Shown here piece after piece: positions 47,690 to 55,770 of a DNA stretch of 64,000 bases. A model generated the notes under the pieces. The model was not told where the DNA came from. It was given only the letters and a program-made list of their open reading frames with translations, and did no database searches. The translations under genes were made by a program, and so were the position numbers. The DNA lies in the NCBI RefSeq assembly GCF_013394655.1, contig NZ_CP053351.1:1116001-1180000 (forward strand). Reading direction: 5' to 3'. This DNA is from Winogradskyella schleiferi (lineage in GTDB: Bacteria; Bacteroidota; Bacteroidia; Flavobacteriales; Flavobacteriaceae). Position 1 is the first letter of the stretch; each line of letters begins with the position of its first letter.

Positions 47690-48388
47690 ATGGAAATTTT
47701 TTTTATGCCTATTTCAAATTTTGAGAACTTATTAAAATCGCTCCAAGCTGAGTCATTGTTTGATTTTATTATAACAGCAAACAATTTTACTCCTCTTGAT
47801 TTATCTATTCACAATGACGAACTAAAGACTGTTAATATTTCATCGTCAAATGATTTGGAGCAATTCATTTGGAAACACATTACAGCCCATAATGCAAAAG
47901 TCGCTTACGGCGGTTATTTAGAACTACGCGGCATTTATCAGCGCAGCATTTATTTCAACCAGCAAAACACCGAACTAGAACGCAATATTCATTTAGGTTT
48001 AGACCTTTGGATAGAGGCTGAAACCCCAATTTTTGCGCCTTTGGAAGGCAGCATTCATAGTTTTAAAAACAATACCAATTATGGTGATTATGGCCCAGCG
48101 CTGATTTTAAAACACGATATCTCTAATTTTACATTTTACACCCTGTATGGTCATTTGAGTTTAGATTCTATTACGCAGATAAAAGTCGGAGCAGAGGTGA
48201 AGCAAGGTGAGCAAATAGCAACATTGGGAACAGCTGAAGTGAATGGCGATTATCCACCACATTTACATTTTCAAATCCTAAAAGATATTCAGGATTATGA
48301 AGGAGATTATCCTGGTGTTTGTAATAAAGCGGATTTGGAATTTTATCAATTGAATTGTCCTGATCCTAATTTGCTTTTAAAATTGTAA
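47690..48388 (+). CDS. M23 family metallopeptidase without signal peptide
   Basis: A 232-residue protein (227 if ATG 47705 is used). The LytM/M23 zinc site is complete: His101 and Asp105 in NIHLGLDLW, then His155 in LYGHLSLD and HLH at 191-193. Such enzymes cut peptidoglycan or process cell-wall turnover products. No signal peptide or membrane helix is visible; the first 95 residues are a mixed domain (LLKSLQAESLFDFIITANNFTPLDLS). In other bacteria a similar M23 unit occurs fused to cytoplasmic kinase and class III aminotransferase domains, so a cytoplasmic role is possible. Single gene. Confidence 0.8.
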   Translation: MEIFFMPISNFENLLKSLQAESLFDFIITANNFTPLDLSIHNDELKTVNISSSNDLEQFIWKHITAHNAKVAYGGYLELRGIYQRSIYFNQQNTELERNIHLGLDLWIEAETPIFAPLEGSIHSFKNNTNYGDYGPALILKHDISNFTFYTLYGHLSLDSITQIKVGAEVKQGEQIATLGTAEVNGDYPPHLHFQILKDIQDYEGDYPGVCNKADLEFYQLNCPDPNLLLKL

Positions 48389-48415
48389 AAAAGTGGCATT
48401 AATTGCAGTATGCAA

Positions 48416-48450
48416 CAAGCTCTTAAAACAAGCTCTTAAAACAAGCTTTT
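48416..48450 (+). repeat. Short tandem repeat CAAGCTCTTAAAA
   Basis: Two full copies and one partial copy of a 13-base unit in the gap after the M23 gene. It lies near the left border of the cassette-like insert. Confidence 0.7.
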
Positions 48451-48560
48451 GCAATCGCTAAATCAGGATTGACATTTGACCATGAATATAAAAGCACGCT
48501 AGTGAAAAATTGATGGAGTTTTATCTGTTTTTTAGCACAGTACTTTGTTGTACACCGTTT

Positions 48561-48941
48561 TTATTTCCGTTTTAATATTTGCTCGACATATTTTCTGTGA
48601 TTTTCAAATCCGTTTTTCTCTGGATTTTCCAAGTCAATCATTTCTCCAATTCCAGAGTCAAAAATTTGCCAATTATGTTTTTTTGCTAATTTAATTAGTT
48701 CGTAAAGTCCATTTTCTCCATATAAACTTAACACTGTATTGCTCACAGATTTATTATGTACAATAAAGTCAATTGTGAAATCAGTTCCGACTATTTCTCT
48801 GTGATTATCATCTTTATTAATTCGGTCAAATGAGGCTTCCAAAATTCCGTCAAAATCAGTCGATTCGAGTTGGTTTTCATCCAATTCCGTAACTGATTCT
48901 ATTTTCTGTTTTGAATTAAAAAGCACAATGTCCCAACTCAT
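48561..48941 (-). CDS. Conserved hypothetical protein (cassette gene 2)
   Basis: A 126-residue soluble protein beginning MSWDIVLFNSKQKIESVTELDENQL and containing REIVGTDFTIDF, LYGENGLYELIKLAKKHNWQIFDSGIGEMIDLENPEKNGFENHRKYVEQIL. I recognise this as a conserved hypothetical family scattered through Bacteroidota but know no function. It follows the gene at 48956-49351 by 14 bases. Its stop lies just inside the inverted-repeat border GTTGTACACC (48547-48556). Confidence 0.7.
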   Translation of the reverse strand: MSWDIVLFNSKQKIESVTELDENQLESTDFDGILEASFDRINKDDNHREIVGTDFTIDFIVHNKSVSNTVLSLYGENGLYELIKLAKKHNWQIFDSGIGEMIDLENPEKNGFENHRKYVEQILKRK

Positions 48942-48955
48942 TTTTATATTTTTTA

Positions 48956-49351
48956 TTAAGTTCCGTAATATTCGTCATAATGATGTTTAAATTCAGTTTG
49001 CATTAGCTCGGAAGTAATTCCGCCAAACTGGATTTCATATTCTTCGTTATCCATTCCAGTTATAGCTCCACCCCAACCATTCAGTTCAGTTCCGCTTTCC
49101 AAGTAAACTTTCAGTTCGGGAATTACAACAGTATCAATCAACTTTAATTTCGGTTCGTCATCGTTTATTTGAACCTTATATTTTTTACAATGATTTCTAA
49201 AAAGTTCATAAGGCGACTCCACGTCATCAAAATTGATTTTTCCGTGGATAACTCCCATTGGTGTATCCGCAAATTCAAAATCAGTTGTTCCGATTTTTAC
49301 TCCGTTTAATTCTATGCGATATGTTTTTCTCAAATGGTGTACAACACCCAT
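48956..49351 (-). CDS. Conserved hypothetical protein (cassette gene 1)
   Basis: A 131-residue soluble protein, KTYRIELNGVKIGTTDFEFADTPMGVIHGKINF ... NDEEYEIQFGGITSELMQTEFKHHYDEYYG. The ATG at 49351 lies at the edge of a 33-base palindrome, and the first six residues (MGVVHH) are encoded by the inverted-repeat border sequence. Relatives that I recall start at about M-x-KTYRI, so the TTG at 49333 may be the original start. First gene of a two-gene unit; function unknown, possibly a toxin/immunity-type accessory pair, but nothing in the sequence shows this. Confidence 0.65.
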   Translation of the reverse strand: MGVVHHLRKTYRIELNGVKIGTTDFEFADTPMGVIHGKINFDDVESPYELFRNHCKKYKVQINDDEPKLKLIDTVVIPELKVYLESGTELNGWGGAITGMDNEEYEIQFGGITSELMQTEFKHHYDEYYGT

Positions 49352-49384
49352 ATAACGTTACTTAAGCCATAAAAGTAACGTTAT
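49352..49384. repeat. Perfect 12-bp inverted repeat at the cassette border
   Basis: ATAACGTTACTT (49352-49363), nine-base loop, AAGTAACGTTAT (49373-49384). It abuts the start codon of the first cassette gene. It has no T tract in either direction, so it is not a typical terminator; the TAACGTTA arms recall recombination-site cores. Confidence 0.8.
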
Positions 49385-49567
49385 TTCGCTTAAGTCTATA
49401 CTTCTGGGTTGTCTATTATAAAGTTAGTCATATTTAACAAATTGTCAAGTGATCTTTTAATTTTCTAGAAATCTTTGACATAAAAAAGACTTCTATCTAC
49501 TACAAAAAAGTTTTAAATAAATACATTTTTAATTTTAAGACGCAATGCTCTAAAGCTTTTGGTTTTC

Positions 49568-51379
49568 CTAATCCTCAACCTTCCGCTTAGCCACAAACGT
49601 CCCATTGGGCTGAATGAATTTAACTTCGTTAATGCTTTTATCATCAGATTCAATAAACTCAACCTTAAAACCTTCTAAAGTTTTAAAATTAAACTTGTGC
49701 GTTGCTGTGGGTACTAAGGCATATTCTGGTTGGCCTGGCACAAAAACATAAAGCACATTTTCATCCTTTATATAGGCTTTTATTTCCTGTCCCATCAAAT
49801 CAAATTTCCCAACGTACTGCTCCAAGGTTTTGGCATCGACATCTATGGTGTTTGGTGTCCGTTTAAAAGCTATGGGATCCAATAGGCCTTCAATATCAAT
49901 ATGGCCATAATCTATATCGCCTGCAGTGTTGGTACTAAAGTTTATTTTTATGGAACTTCCTATGGCTGTGGTATCAACTTTCCCGTTTTTCACATCGATA
50001 AATTCAAACGTATCATAATGAAAATGGTTGAGGTATTGTCGGTCTTCGTTAAGTTCAGAGAACAAGGAATCGTTTTCCATTACAATGTCAAATTTCCCAT
50101 AGCCCTTGTTTTCATAGGCGCCTGTATAATCTATTTTAGTATGTGACGGTTTGGTGTTTTTTACATTGGAAATTCCCATGTCTTCTTTGGCTTCTTCTAA
50201 TGCTTCCAAAGCTTTTTCGGTATCTTCCTTATGCTTTTTCGCCCATTCGGTTTTATTTACTTTCAACATATAATCGGCCGCAATATTTCTAATAAGTTTT
50301 GGCACTTGGGAACCATTTTGGTTGGCCAAGACCACAATGCCTAAACTATCGGATGGATATAAGGCGACACTTGCTGAAAAGCCATCGATATTACCACCAT
50401 GTTCTACCATATAATGCCCTTTGTAAGAATGCAAAAACCAACCATAACCGTAATTGGCGAATTGCGCTTCTGGTAATTCCTCTGAAGGCAATCCGGCTGC
50501 GACAACCATTTGCGAACTCATCGCTTCTTTTACATAATTTTCAGGAATAATTTGCTCGTCTTTATATTTTCCGTTATTAATCCAAGTGATCAACCATTGG
50601 CTCATATCATTGACCGAACTGTTAATGCTTCCTGCAGGTGACATAGCAGCAATATCATAGTAATCGGTTTTTTCAATGTTTCTCTCTGCATCGAGCTTGT
50701 AGCCTAAAGCGGCATTAGAGCTAGATTTCATGGCTTCAATCGTGGTATTGGAACGATTCATGCCCAACGGCTCAAAGAATTCGTTTTCAATATTATCTTC
50801 CCAGGTTTTTCCCGTGATTCTTTCGGTAATGACGCCTTGTAACAAAAACCCAAAATTGTTGTAATACCATTGTTGGCGTACACCAGTAAATGGTTCGTGG
50901 TATTTTATCTTGGCGACCAAACTATCCTTGTCATGACTCGGGAAAAAATACCATGAGCCATCATGTCTTGGCAAACCTGTGCTGTGCCTCATCAGATCTT
51001 TAATGGTGATTTGGTTATTCATATCATTATTAAAAAACTCGAGTTCCTTAATGTGTTTTCTGGGACTATCATCAAACGATAATTCATCATTCTCGCGATG
51101 CAATCCTAAAAGTGCAGACGTAAAGGCTTTGGTAGTAGAGCCAATGGCAAAAAGGGTGTTGGCATCAGCAGGAACTTTGTTTTCATAATCCGCATAACCA
51201 AAACCTTTGGCATAGATAATTTTATCGCCTTCGACGATAGCTACGGCAAAACCTGGTGCTTTTGTGCTTTCTAAAACGGAATTGAATTGCTTTTCAATAC
51301 CTTTTAATCGTTTGTCGGTTTGCGAAAAGGCTAAGGTTGATAGCAAGGTTAACGCAATAATAAATTTAATGTGCTTCAT
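49568..51379 (-). CDS. Beta-lactamase-fold serine hydrolase (class C/PBP-like) with C-terminal DUF3471-like domain
   Basis: A 603-residue exported protein (signal MKHIKFIIALTLLSTLAFS). The catalytic SxxK is Ser81-Thr-Thr-Lys84 in AIGSTTKAFTSAL, the second motif is YxN (Tyr173-Asn175) in WYYNNFGF, and the third is HGG in MVEHGGNIDGFS, as in class C beta-lactamases, esterases and D-aminopeptidases. The C-terminal 200 residues (TKIDYTGAYENKGYGKFDIVMENDSL ... LEGFKVEFIESDDKSINEVKFIQPNGTF) fit the DUF3471 beta-barrel found in many such hydrolases. Likely a periplasmic peptidase or esterase rather than a drug-resistance enzyme. Single gene. Confidence 0.88.
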   Translation of the reverse strand: MKHIKFIIALTLLSTLAFSQTDKRLKGIEKQFNSVLESTKAPGFAVAIVEGDKIIYAKGFGYADYENKVPADANTLFAIGSTTKAFTSALLGLHRENDELSFDDSPRKHIKELEFFNNDMNNQITIKDLMRHSTGLPRHDGSWYFFPSHDKDSLVAKIKYHEPFTGVRQQWYYNNFGFLLQGVITERITGKTWEDNIENEFFEPLGMNRSNTTIEAMKSSSNAALGYKLDAERNIEKTDYYDIAAMSPAGSINSSVNDMSQWLITWINNGKYKDEQIIPENYVKEAMSSQMVVAAGLPSEELPEAQFANYGYGWFLHSYKGHYMVEHGGNIDGFSASVALYPSDSLGIVVLANQNGSQVPKLIRNIAADYMLKVNKTEWAKKHKEDTEKALEALEEAKEDMGISNVKNTKPSHTKIDYTGAYENKGYGKFDIVMENDSLFSELNEDRQYLNHFHYDTFEFIDVKNGKVDTTAIGSSIKINFSTNTAGDIDYGHIDIEGLLDPIAFKRTPNTIDVDAKTLEQYVGKFDLMGQEIKAYIKDENVLYVFVPGQPEYALVPTATHKFNFKTLEGFKVEFIESDDKSINEVKFIQPNGTFVAKRKVED

Positions 51380-51470
51380 TTTGGTTGGCTTTTATTGGTT
51401 GAAAAAATTGTATTGTCAAAGATTAGTAGAGAAACGGCTTACTAAGTTACTGTTTTTTGCGGAATTTTTT

Positions 51471-51728
51471 TTGCCACGAATACTCGAATTTTATGTTGTT
51501 AGGTTAAATAGCTATATATGGAATGAGAATTTATTTTTTTAACAGACTTTCAGTCTGTTTCATTTGTGATATGGATAGTCCAGTTTTACTCCAGTATTTA
51601 TGAGAACAAGTAAATTAGTGTATTCGTAGCGAAATTGATAGTGGTTAAAGCGAAATGCATTAACATAAATATTCCAACAAGGAAATTGAAACCAATTAAT
51701 TACCACGAATTCGTTTCCCATTGGAAAC
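51471..51728 (+). repeat. Dispersed structured intergenic element, copy B
   Basis: The 497-base gap between the divergent serine hydrolase and DUF2141 genes contains this second copy of the element at 5765-6004, in the same orientation. Matching blocks are TTGCCACGAAT at the left, ATTTGTGA-GATAGTC, GCGAAATT, TTAAAGCGAAA-GCA-TAAC, and AATTACCACGAATTC at the right. Hairpin 1 is AACAGACT-ttc-AGTCTGTT (51541-51559) and the terminal hairpin is GTTTCC-catt-GGAAAC (51713-51728). The stems differ from those of copy A but remain perfectly paired. No gene is present. Confidence 0.7.
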
Positions 51729-51876
51729 TTGAAATTTAAAACACTATTGTTTTGTACATGTACTTAGAGAAATTTCAATAAATTACAATTCGTCATTAAA
51801 AACATACATTTCGGTAATTTCAATTTTACAAAGCCGCATTTGTATTCGATATTTGTATCAAACAAAACCATAGACC

Positions 51877-52299
51877 ATGAATTTACACGTAAAAATTACA
51901 CTAATTTGTTTGATTAGCTTATTTAGTTTTCAAACACAAGCTCAAGATACATTTACAATGACCGTAAACGTTGAAGAAGCCGATAACAACAACGGTCACA
52001 TATTTATAGCACTTTATGATTCCGAATCAGGATTTTTAAGCAAACCCTTTAAAGCTTCAAAAAGCAGTATAAGAAATAAGGCTTGTGCCATTACTTTTGA
52101 AGATCTCCCTTCAGGAACTTATGCAGTTTCGATTTTTCATGATGAAAATGACAATGGTAAATTTGATACTGCCATGTTTGGAATTCCGAAAGAAGATTAC
52201 GGTTGTTCTAATGGAGCCACAGGTTTTATGGGACCACCAGATTGGAAGGACGCTAAATTCGAATTAAAAGGAAACAAATCAATAACGATAACACTTTAA
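51877..52299 (+). CDS. DUF2141 family secreted protein
   Basis: A 140-residue exported protein (signal about 1-22, cleavage after TQAQ). It fits DUF2141: NGHIFIALYDSESGFLSKPFKAS, then ITFEDLPSGTYAVSIFHDENDNGKFDTAMFGIPKEDYGCSNGA, where GxYAxxxxHDxNxNGKxDxxxFGxPxExYGFSN is diagnostic. The fold is a small beta-sandwich; function unknown. Two Cys may form a disulfide. It is followed after 18 bases by a TPR protein gene, so the two form an operon. Confidence 0.88.
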   Translation: MNLHVKITLICLISLFSFQTQAQDTFTMTVNVEEADNNNGHIFIALYDSESGFLSKPFKASKSSIRNKACAITFEDLPSGTYAVSIFHDENDNGKFDTAMFGIPKEDYGCSNGATGFMGPPDWKDAKFELKGNKSITITL

Positions 52300-52317
52300 T
52301 TAAAAACCATCACTATA

Positions 52318-52941
52318 ATGAGACATCTAATCATCATCGCTGTTCTGTTACTTTCAGGAATGACACAAGCACAAACGAATTTTGAAAAAGGAATGACCAA
52401 AGCCTTTGAACTTTGGCAAAATGGTAAAACCGACGAAGCCGAAAACATGTTTGAGCGCATTGCTAAAGCCGAACCAAAAGAATGGTTGCCTAATTACTAC
52501 ATCGCGCAGATTAACAGCTTAAAGAGCTGGACAGAAAAAGACGAAACGATTTTGAAAGCACAACTAGATAAAGCACAAGAGCATTTGGATGCTGCCATGC
52601 TTATCAGTGAAAATAATGCTGAATTACTTGTTATGCAAGCACAAGTCTTAACGAATTGGGTGGCTTTTGATGGCATGACCTACGGCATGAAATATGGTGC
52701 AAAAGTAGCTGAGCTGTATGAAAAAGCTACAGCATTGGATCCAACAAATCCGAGAGCAGCTTTAGGTAAAGCAGAATGGGCTATGGGAAGCGCCAAATAT
52801 TTTGGGCAGGATAAAGCACCATTTTGTAAGGACATAGAAGCATCCATTGAACTTTTTGATACCTTTAAGCCAGAGAGTGCGTTACATCCAAATTGGGGAA
52901 AGGAACGCGCAGAACAGGTTGCTAAAGAATGTAAATCTTAA
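52318..52941 (+). CDS. Secreted TPR protein
   Basis: A 207-residue exported protein (signal MRHLIIIAVLLLSGMTQAQ). Two to three TPR-like helical pairs are visible (FEKGMTKAFELWQNGKTDEAENMFERIAKAEPKEWLPNYYIAQINS, AQEHLDAAMLISENNAELLVMQAQVLTNWV, YEKATALDPTNPRAALGKAEWAMG). Probably a periplasmic interaction protein; adjacent DUF2141 and this TPR family occur together in several flavobacteria as far as I recall. Confidence 0.8.
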   Translation: MRHLIIIAVLLLSGMTQAQTNFEKGMTKAFELWQNGKTDEAENMFERIAKAEPKEWLPNYYIAQINSLKSWTEKDETILKAQLDKAQEHLDAAMLISENNAELLVMQAQVLTNWVAFDGMTYGMKYGAKVAELYEKATALDPTNPRAALGKAEWAMGSAKYFGQDKAPFCKDIEASIELFDTFKPESALHPNWGKERAEQVAKECKS

Positions 52942-53028
52942 ACAATATTGAAGTTCAAAAGAAATGAATTAGCCAATGAGGCTTTAGTTTTCGCTAACTA
53001 TCGGAACAAAAAGCAATAACTATAAACC

Positions 53029-54381
53029 ATGAAAAAGTCATTAAAGAGAATCTTTCTAACCTTCGGTATTGGAACCGCTGTATTTTTGGTAGGACATCTG
53101 TTTTTCGAAGGTTTTGAATTCAAATCAGTAAATGACTTTTTGATTGACTTTGGATTTTATCAACTCTATGCCTTTGTTTTAGGTTACAGTAATATGGCGT
53201 TTTTCGATTATATGGAAAAGCAAAATTGGAAAACTGGAGATACTATAAAACGTGTGATCATCGGAATCATAGGAGCTACAACAATTACGTTAATTGGACT
53301 TTTCCTTTTAAGGGTTTTCACGGCTGTTGTTATTTATGATATAGAATTTGAAAGGTTTATTGCTGGAGAATCTTGGAGAGGTTATTCTTTTGGGTTATGG
53401 ATTACACTAAGTATTATAACTGTTTTTCATATCATATATTTCTACAATCGTTATCAAAAGAATAAAATAAAAGAACAGAAGGTTATTGCTGGTACGGCAA
53501 GTGCCAAATTTGATGCCCTAAAAAACCAATTGGATCCGCATTTTTTGTTTAACAGTCTAAATGTACTGACCAGCTTAATTGAGGAAAATCCTGAAAATGC
53601 ACAGAAGTTCACAACCTCTCTATCTAAGGTTTATCGTTATGTTTTAGAACAGAAAAGTAAGGAATTGGTAACGGTTGACGAAGAGTTGAATTTCGCCAGA
53701 ACCTACATGTTGCTCTTGAAAATGAGATTTGAGGATAGTATTATTTTCGAAATTCCGGATAATGCCTCAAACCCTGAGAGTAAGGTGGTACCACTATCCT
53801 TGCAATTGCTATTAGAAAATGCCGTAAAGCACAATATGGTCACATCGAGCAAACCATTGCATGTTAAAATATATGAGGATGGCGATTACTTAGTTGTAAT
53901 GAACAATCTTCAGCCCAAGCAAATCGTAAAGAAGAGTAGTGGCGTTGGATTGGAAAATATAAAACAGCGTTATCAACTGCTTTCAAATAGAAAAGTACAC
54001 ATCAATCAACGAGAAAAGGATTTTGCGGTTGCGATTCCTATGCTCACAAAACAAGTATCAATCATGAGAACCACACAAAAATCTCAAGCACGGCTCAATG
54101 ACGATTATGTAAGAGCTCGTAAGCGCGTAGAAGAGTTAAAAGGCTTTTACTATAGTTTAATTTCTTACTGTTTAGTAATACCGTTTCTAATTTTTATATG
54201 GTATCAATTTTCTAGCTTTACCATACAATGGTTTTGGTTTCCCATGATAGGTTGGGGACTAAGTCTGGTTTTTCAGGCTTACCGGGTTTTTGTGGATGAT
54301 GGTGCTTTAGGTGCTGGTTGGGAAAAACGAAAAATTGAAGAATACATGAAGAAAGAAGATCAAAAAGAGCGATGGAATTAA
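53029..54381 (+). CDS. LytS-type sensor histidine kinase with C-terminal 2TM domain
   Basis: A 450-residue membrane protein. Four N-terminal helices (about 8-26, 40-58, 75-98, 120-140) lead to a His_kinase (LytS/YehU) domain with the phosphoacceptor region KNQLDPHFLFNSLN (His171), then an HATPase domain with the N-box LLLENAVKHN and G-box GVGLENIKQRY. Unusually, the protein continues into a 2TM domain (about 360-450): ARKRVEELKGFYYSLISYCLVIPFLIF ... GWEKRKIEEYMKKE. Three stand-alone relatives of that tail follow before the LytTR regulator gene, so the whole block is one signalling operon. Confidence 0.9.
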   Translation: MKKSLKRIFLTFGIGTAVFLVGHLFFEGFEFKSVNDFLIDFGFYQLYAFVLGYSNMAFFDYMEKQNWKTGDTIKRVIIGIIGATTITLIGLFLLRVFTAVVIYDIEFERFIAGESWRGYSFGLWITLSIITVFHIIYFYNRYQKNKIKEQKVIAGTASAKFDALKNQLDPHFLFNSLNVLTSLIEENPENAQKFTTSLSKVYRYVLEQKSKELVTVDEELNFARTYMLLLKMRFEDSIIFEIPDNASNPESKVVPLSLQLLLENAVKHNMVTSSKPLHVKIYEDGDYLVVMNNLQPKQIVKKSSGVGLENIKQRYQLLSNRKVHINQREKDFAVAIPMLTKQVSIMRTTQKSQARLNDDYVRARKRVEELKGFYYSLISYCLVIPFLIFIWYQFSSFTIQWFWFPMIGWGLSLVFQAYRVFVDDGALGAGWEKRKIEEYMKKEDQKERWN

Positions 54382-54461
54382 TCCCTTCCTAGCCTTCCCT
54401 TAGAGAAGGAACTCATACTCAAATTGAATGCCGATGAGTTAATTGATTTGATTTAAAACAG

Positions 54462-54788
54462 ATGAATATGAAAACACAGGATTCTAATTTAAAATTTATA
54501 AAAGCACGACATAAGGTTGAAAAGTTAAAGGCCTTTTATATTCACTTAACGGTTTATATGGTTATAAACATTGTGATTACAGCCGTTAAGATAATGAATA
54601 ACATCAATAACGGAGAAACGTTTAATGAGGCATTTTTTGATTTTGCCACTGTAATCACATGGATGATTTGGGGAATTGCAATTGCCTTACATGCATTTTC
54701 AGTATTTGGACTTCCAATGATTTTAGGAGAAGACTGGGAAGAGCGAAAAATTGAAAAGTTCATGGAAGATGAATTACAAAACAATTAA
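54462..54788 (+). CDS. Stand-alone 2TM domain protein 1
   Basis: A 108-residue membrane protein with the family start ARHKVEKLKAFYIHLTVYMVINIVITAVK, a second helix WMIWGIAIALHAFSVFG, and the end GEDWEERKIEKFMEDEL. It is a paralogue of the C-terminal domain of the kinase upstream and of the proteins at 54801 and 55427. The 2TM family has no defined function; position suggests a modulator of the kinase or of signalling at the membrane. Confidence 0.88.
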   Translation: MNMKTQDSNLKFIKARHKVEKLKAFYIHLTVYMVINIVITAVKIMNNINNGETFNEAFFDFATVITWMIWGIAIALHAFSVFGLPMILGEDWEERKIEKFMEDELQNN

Positions 54789-54800
54789 AAAAATAGTCTA

Positions 54801-55139
54801 ATGGAAAAATATAGTATAGAACCTTACGATCAGCATAAAGACTCAAAGGATTATAGAAAAGAAGAGGCGTATTTAAGAGCTAAGAAAAAGGTAGATGCTA
54901 TTGTTGGATTTTACTGGCATTTAGCGGTTTATGTCGTTGTGAATTTGTTCTTAGTCATACTTATAGGTGTCAATGCCGGTTTTACAGGTTTTGGGCCATA
55001 TGCCACAGCCATTTTTTGGGGCATAGGATTGATATTTCATTTTTTAGGAGTTTTTGGACCAAATTTTCTTTTTGGAAAGGATTGGGAAAACAAGAAAATA
55101 AACGAATACATGAAGAAAGAAAAGGAACACTGGGAGTGA
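54801..55139 (+). CDS. Stand-alone 2TM domain protein 2
   Basis: A 112-residue membrane protein: a hydrophilic start (MEKYSIEPYDQHKDSKDYRKEEAYL), then ARKKVDAIVGFYWHLAVYVVVNLFLVI-like helix 1 (here AKKKVDAIVGFYWHL), helix 2 ATAIFWGIGLIFHFLGVFG, and FGKDWENKKINEYMKKE. It starts 12 bases after the previous 2TM gene and shares its transcript. Confidence 0.88.
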   Translation: MEKYSIEPYDQHKDSKDYRKEEAYLRAKKKVDAIVGFYWHLAVYVVVNLFLVILIGVNAGFTGFGPYATAIFWGIGLIFHFLGVFGPNFLFGKDWENKKINEYMKKEKEHWE

Positions 55140-55426
55140 TTTTAGTTTTCAGTCTCAGCCTGCCCTTACCGAAAAGTGATGTTCGGGCGGGTCTCAGTCT
55201 CAGTAAGAATTATAAAGTGTAAAGTAATAAGTAAAAAGTAAAAAGTGTTCCGTGTAAAGTTTAAAGTGAATTTACTTACTTTTAAATATAAACCATATAC
55301 CACAAACTCTTATATTTAGATACTTAACTTCTAATTGAAGGCATTCCACCAGAAAATATTGCAGCTATTGGTAGTGCTCTTAAAGTTTAAGCAACAGTAT
55401 TCTCGTAAGATCAAATAATTATAAAA
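55140..55426 (+). repeat. Intergenic region with a hairpin between direct repeats
   Basis: The gap between the second and third 2TM genes holds a hairpin, CCTGCCC (55159-55165) / GGGCGGG (55185-55191), flanked by two copies of CAGTCTCAG (55150-55158 and 55195-55203), followed by AAAGT-rich simple repeats (55214-55270). Near 55336-55390 a stretch reads LLIEGIPPENIAAIGSALKV then stop, which looks like the tail of a lost coding sequence but is too short to name. Confidence 0.45.
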
Positions 55427-55741
55427 ATGACTGATGACGAAAGACAGTGTTTGGAAAATGCAAAAAAGAAAGTAAGACGGCTTAGGCTTTTCTATATTCA
55501 TTTAGCAGCATATTTTGTTTTTGTAGCACTTCTATTGTATAATTTATATATTGTTTCCGGACCATATAAGGATAATATTATAAGTCTTAACCTGAGTATT
55601 ATTGGTGTTTGGACGGTAATTATAATTGTGCACGGATTCAAGATTTTTAATGAAAAGCGAATGTTCAAAAAAAGTTGGGAGGATAAAAAAGTAGAGAAAT
55701 TTTTGAAAGAGAAAGATGAGAAGACCACCTTTTGGGAATAA
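55427..55741 (+). CDS. Stand-alone 2TM domain protein 3
   Basis: A 104-residue membrane protein with AKKKVRRLRLFYIHLAAYFVFVALLLYNLYI, a second helix IIGVWTVIIIVHGFKIF, and MFKKSWEDKKVEKFLKEKDE. It ends 29 bases before the LytTR gene, so it is co-transcribed with the regulator. It is more diverged than the other two copies but keeps the FYxHLxxY and WExxKxxxFxxE signatures. Confidence 0.86.
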   Translation: MTDDERQCLENAKKKVRRLRLFYIHLAAYFVFVALLLYNLYIVSGPYKDNIISLNLSIIGVWTVIIIVHGFKIFNEKRMFKKSWEDKKVEKFLKEKDEKTTFWE

Positions 55742-55770
55742 ATTAATAATCAGAAAAAAGTAATCATAGA

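Noticed and set aside
48561..49351. Reading the two cassette genes as a toxin/immunity or anti-phage pair
   Set aside because: No catalytic motif, secretion marker or known immunity domain is visible in either protein.
49352..49384. Inverted repeat considered as a terminator for the serine hydrolase
   Set aside because: No T run on either side, and it lies about 180 bases past the stop, directly at another gene's start codon.
49568..51379. Calling the serine hydrolase an antibiotic-resistance beta-lactamase
   Set aside because: Its 603-residue length and C-terminal DUF3471-like domain fit the broad peptidase/esterase group rather than resistance enzymes.
55336..55390. Coding-like stretch LLIEGIPPENIAAIGSALKV between 2TM genes
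   Set aside because: Twenty codons between stops with no recognisable family; may be a remnant but cannot be supported.
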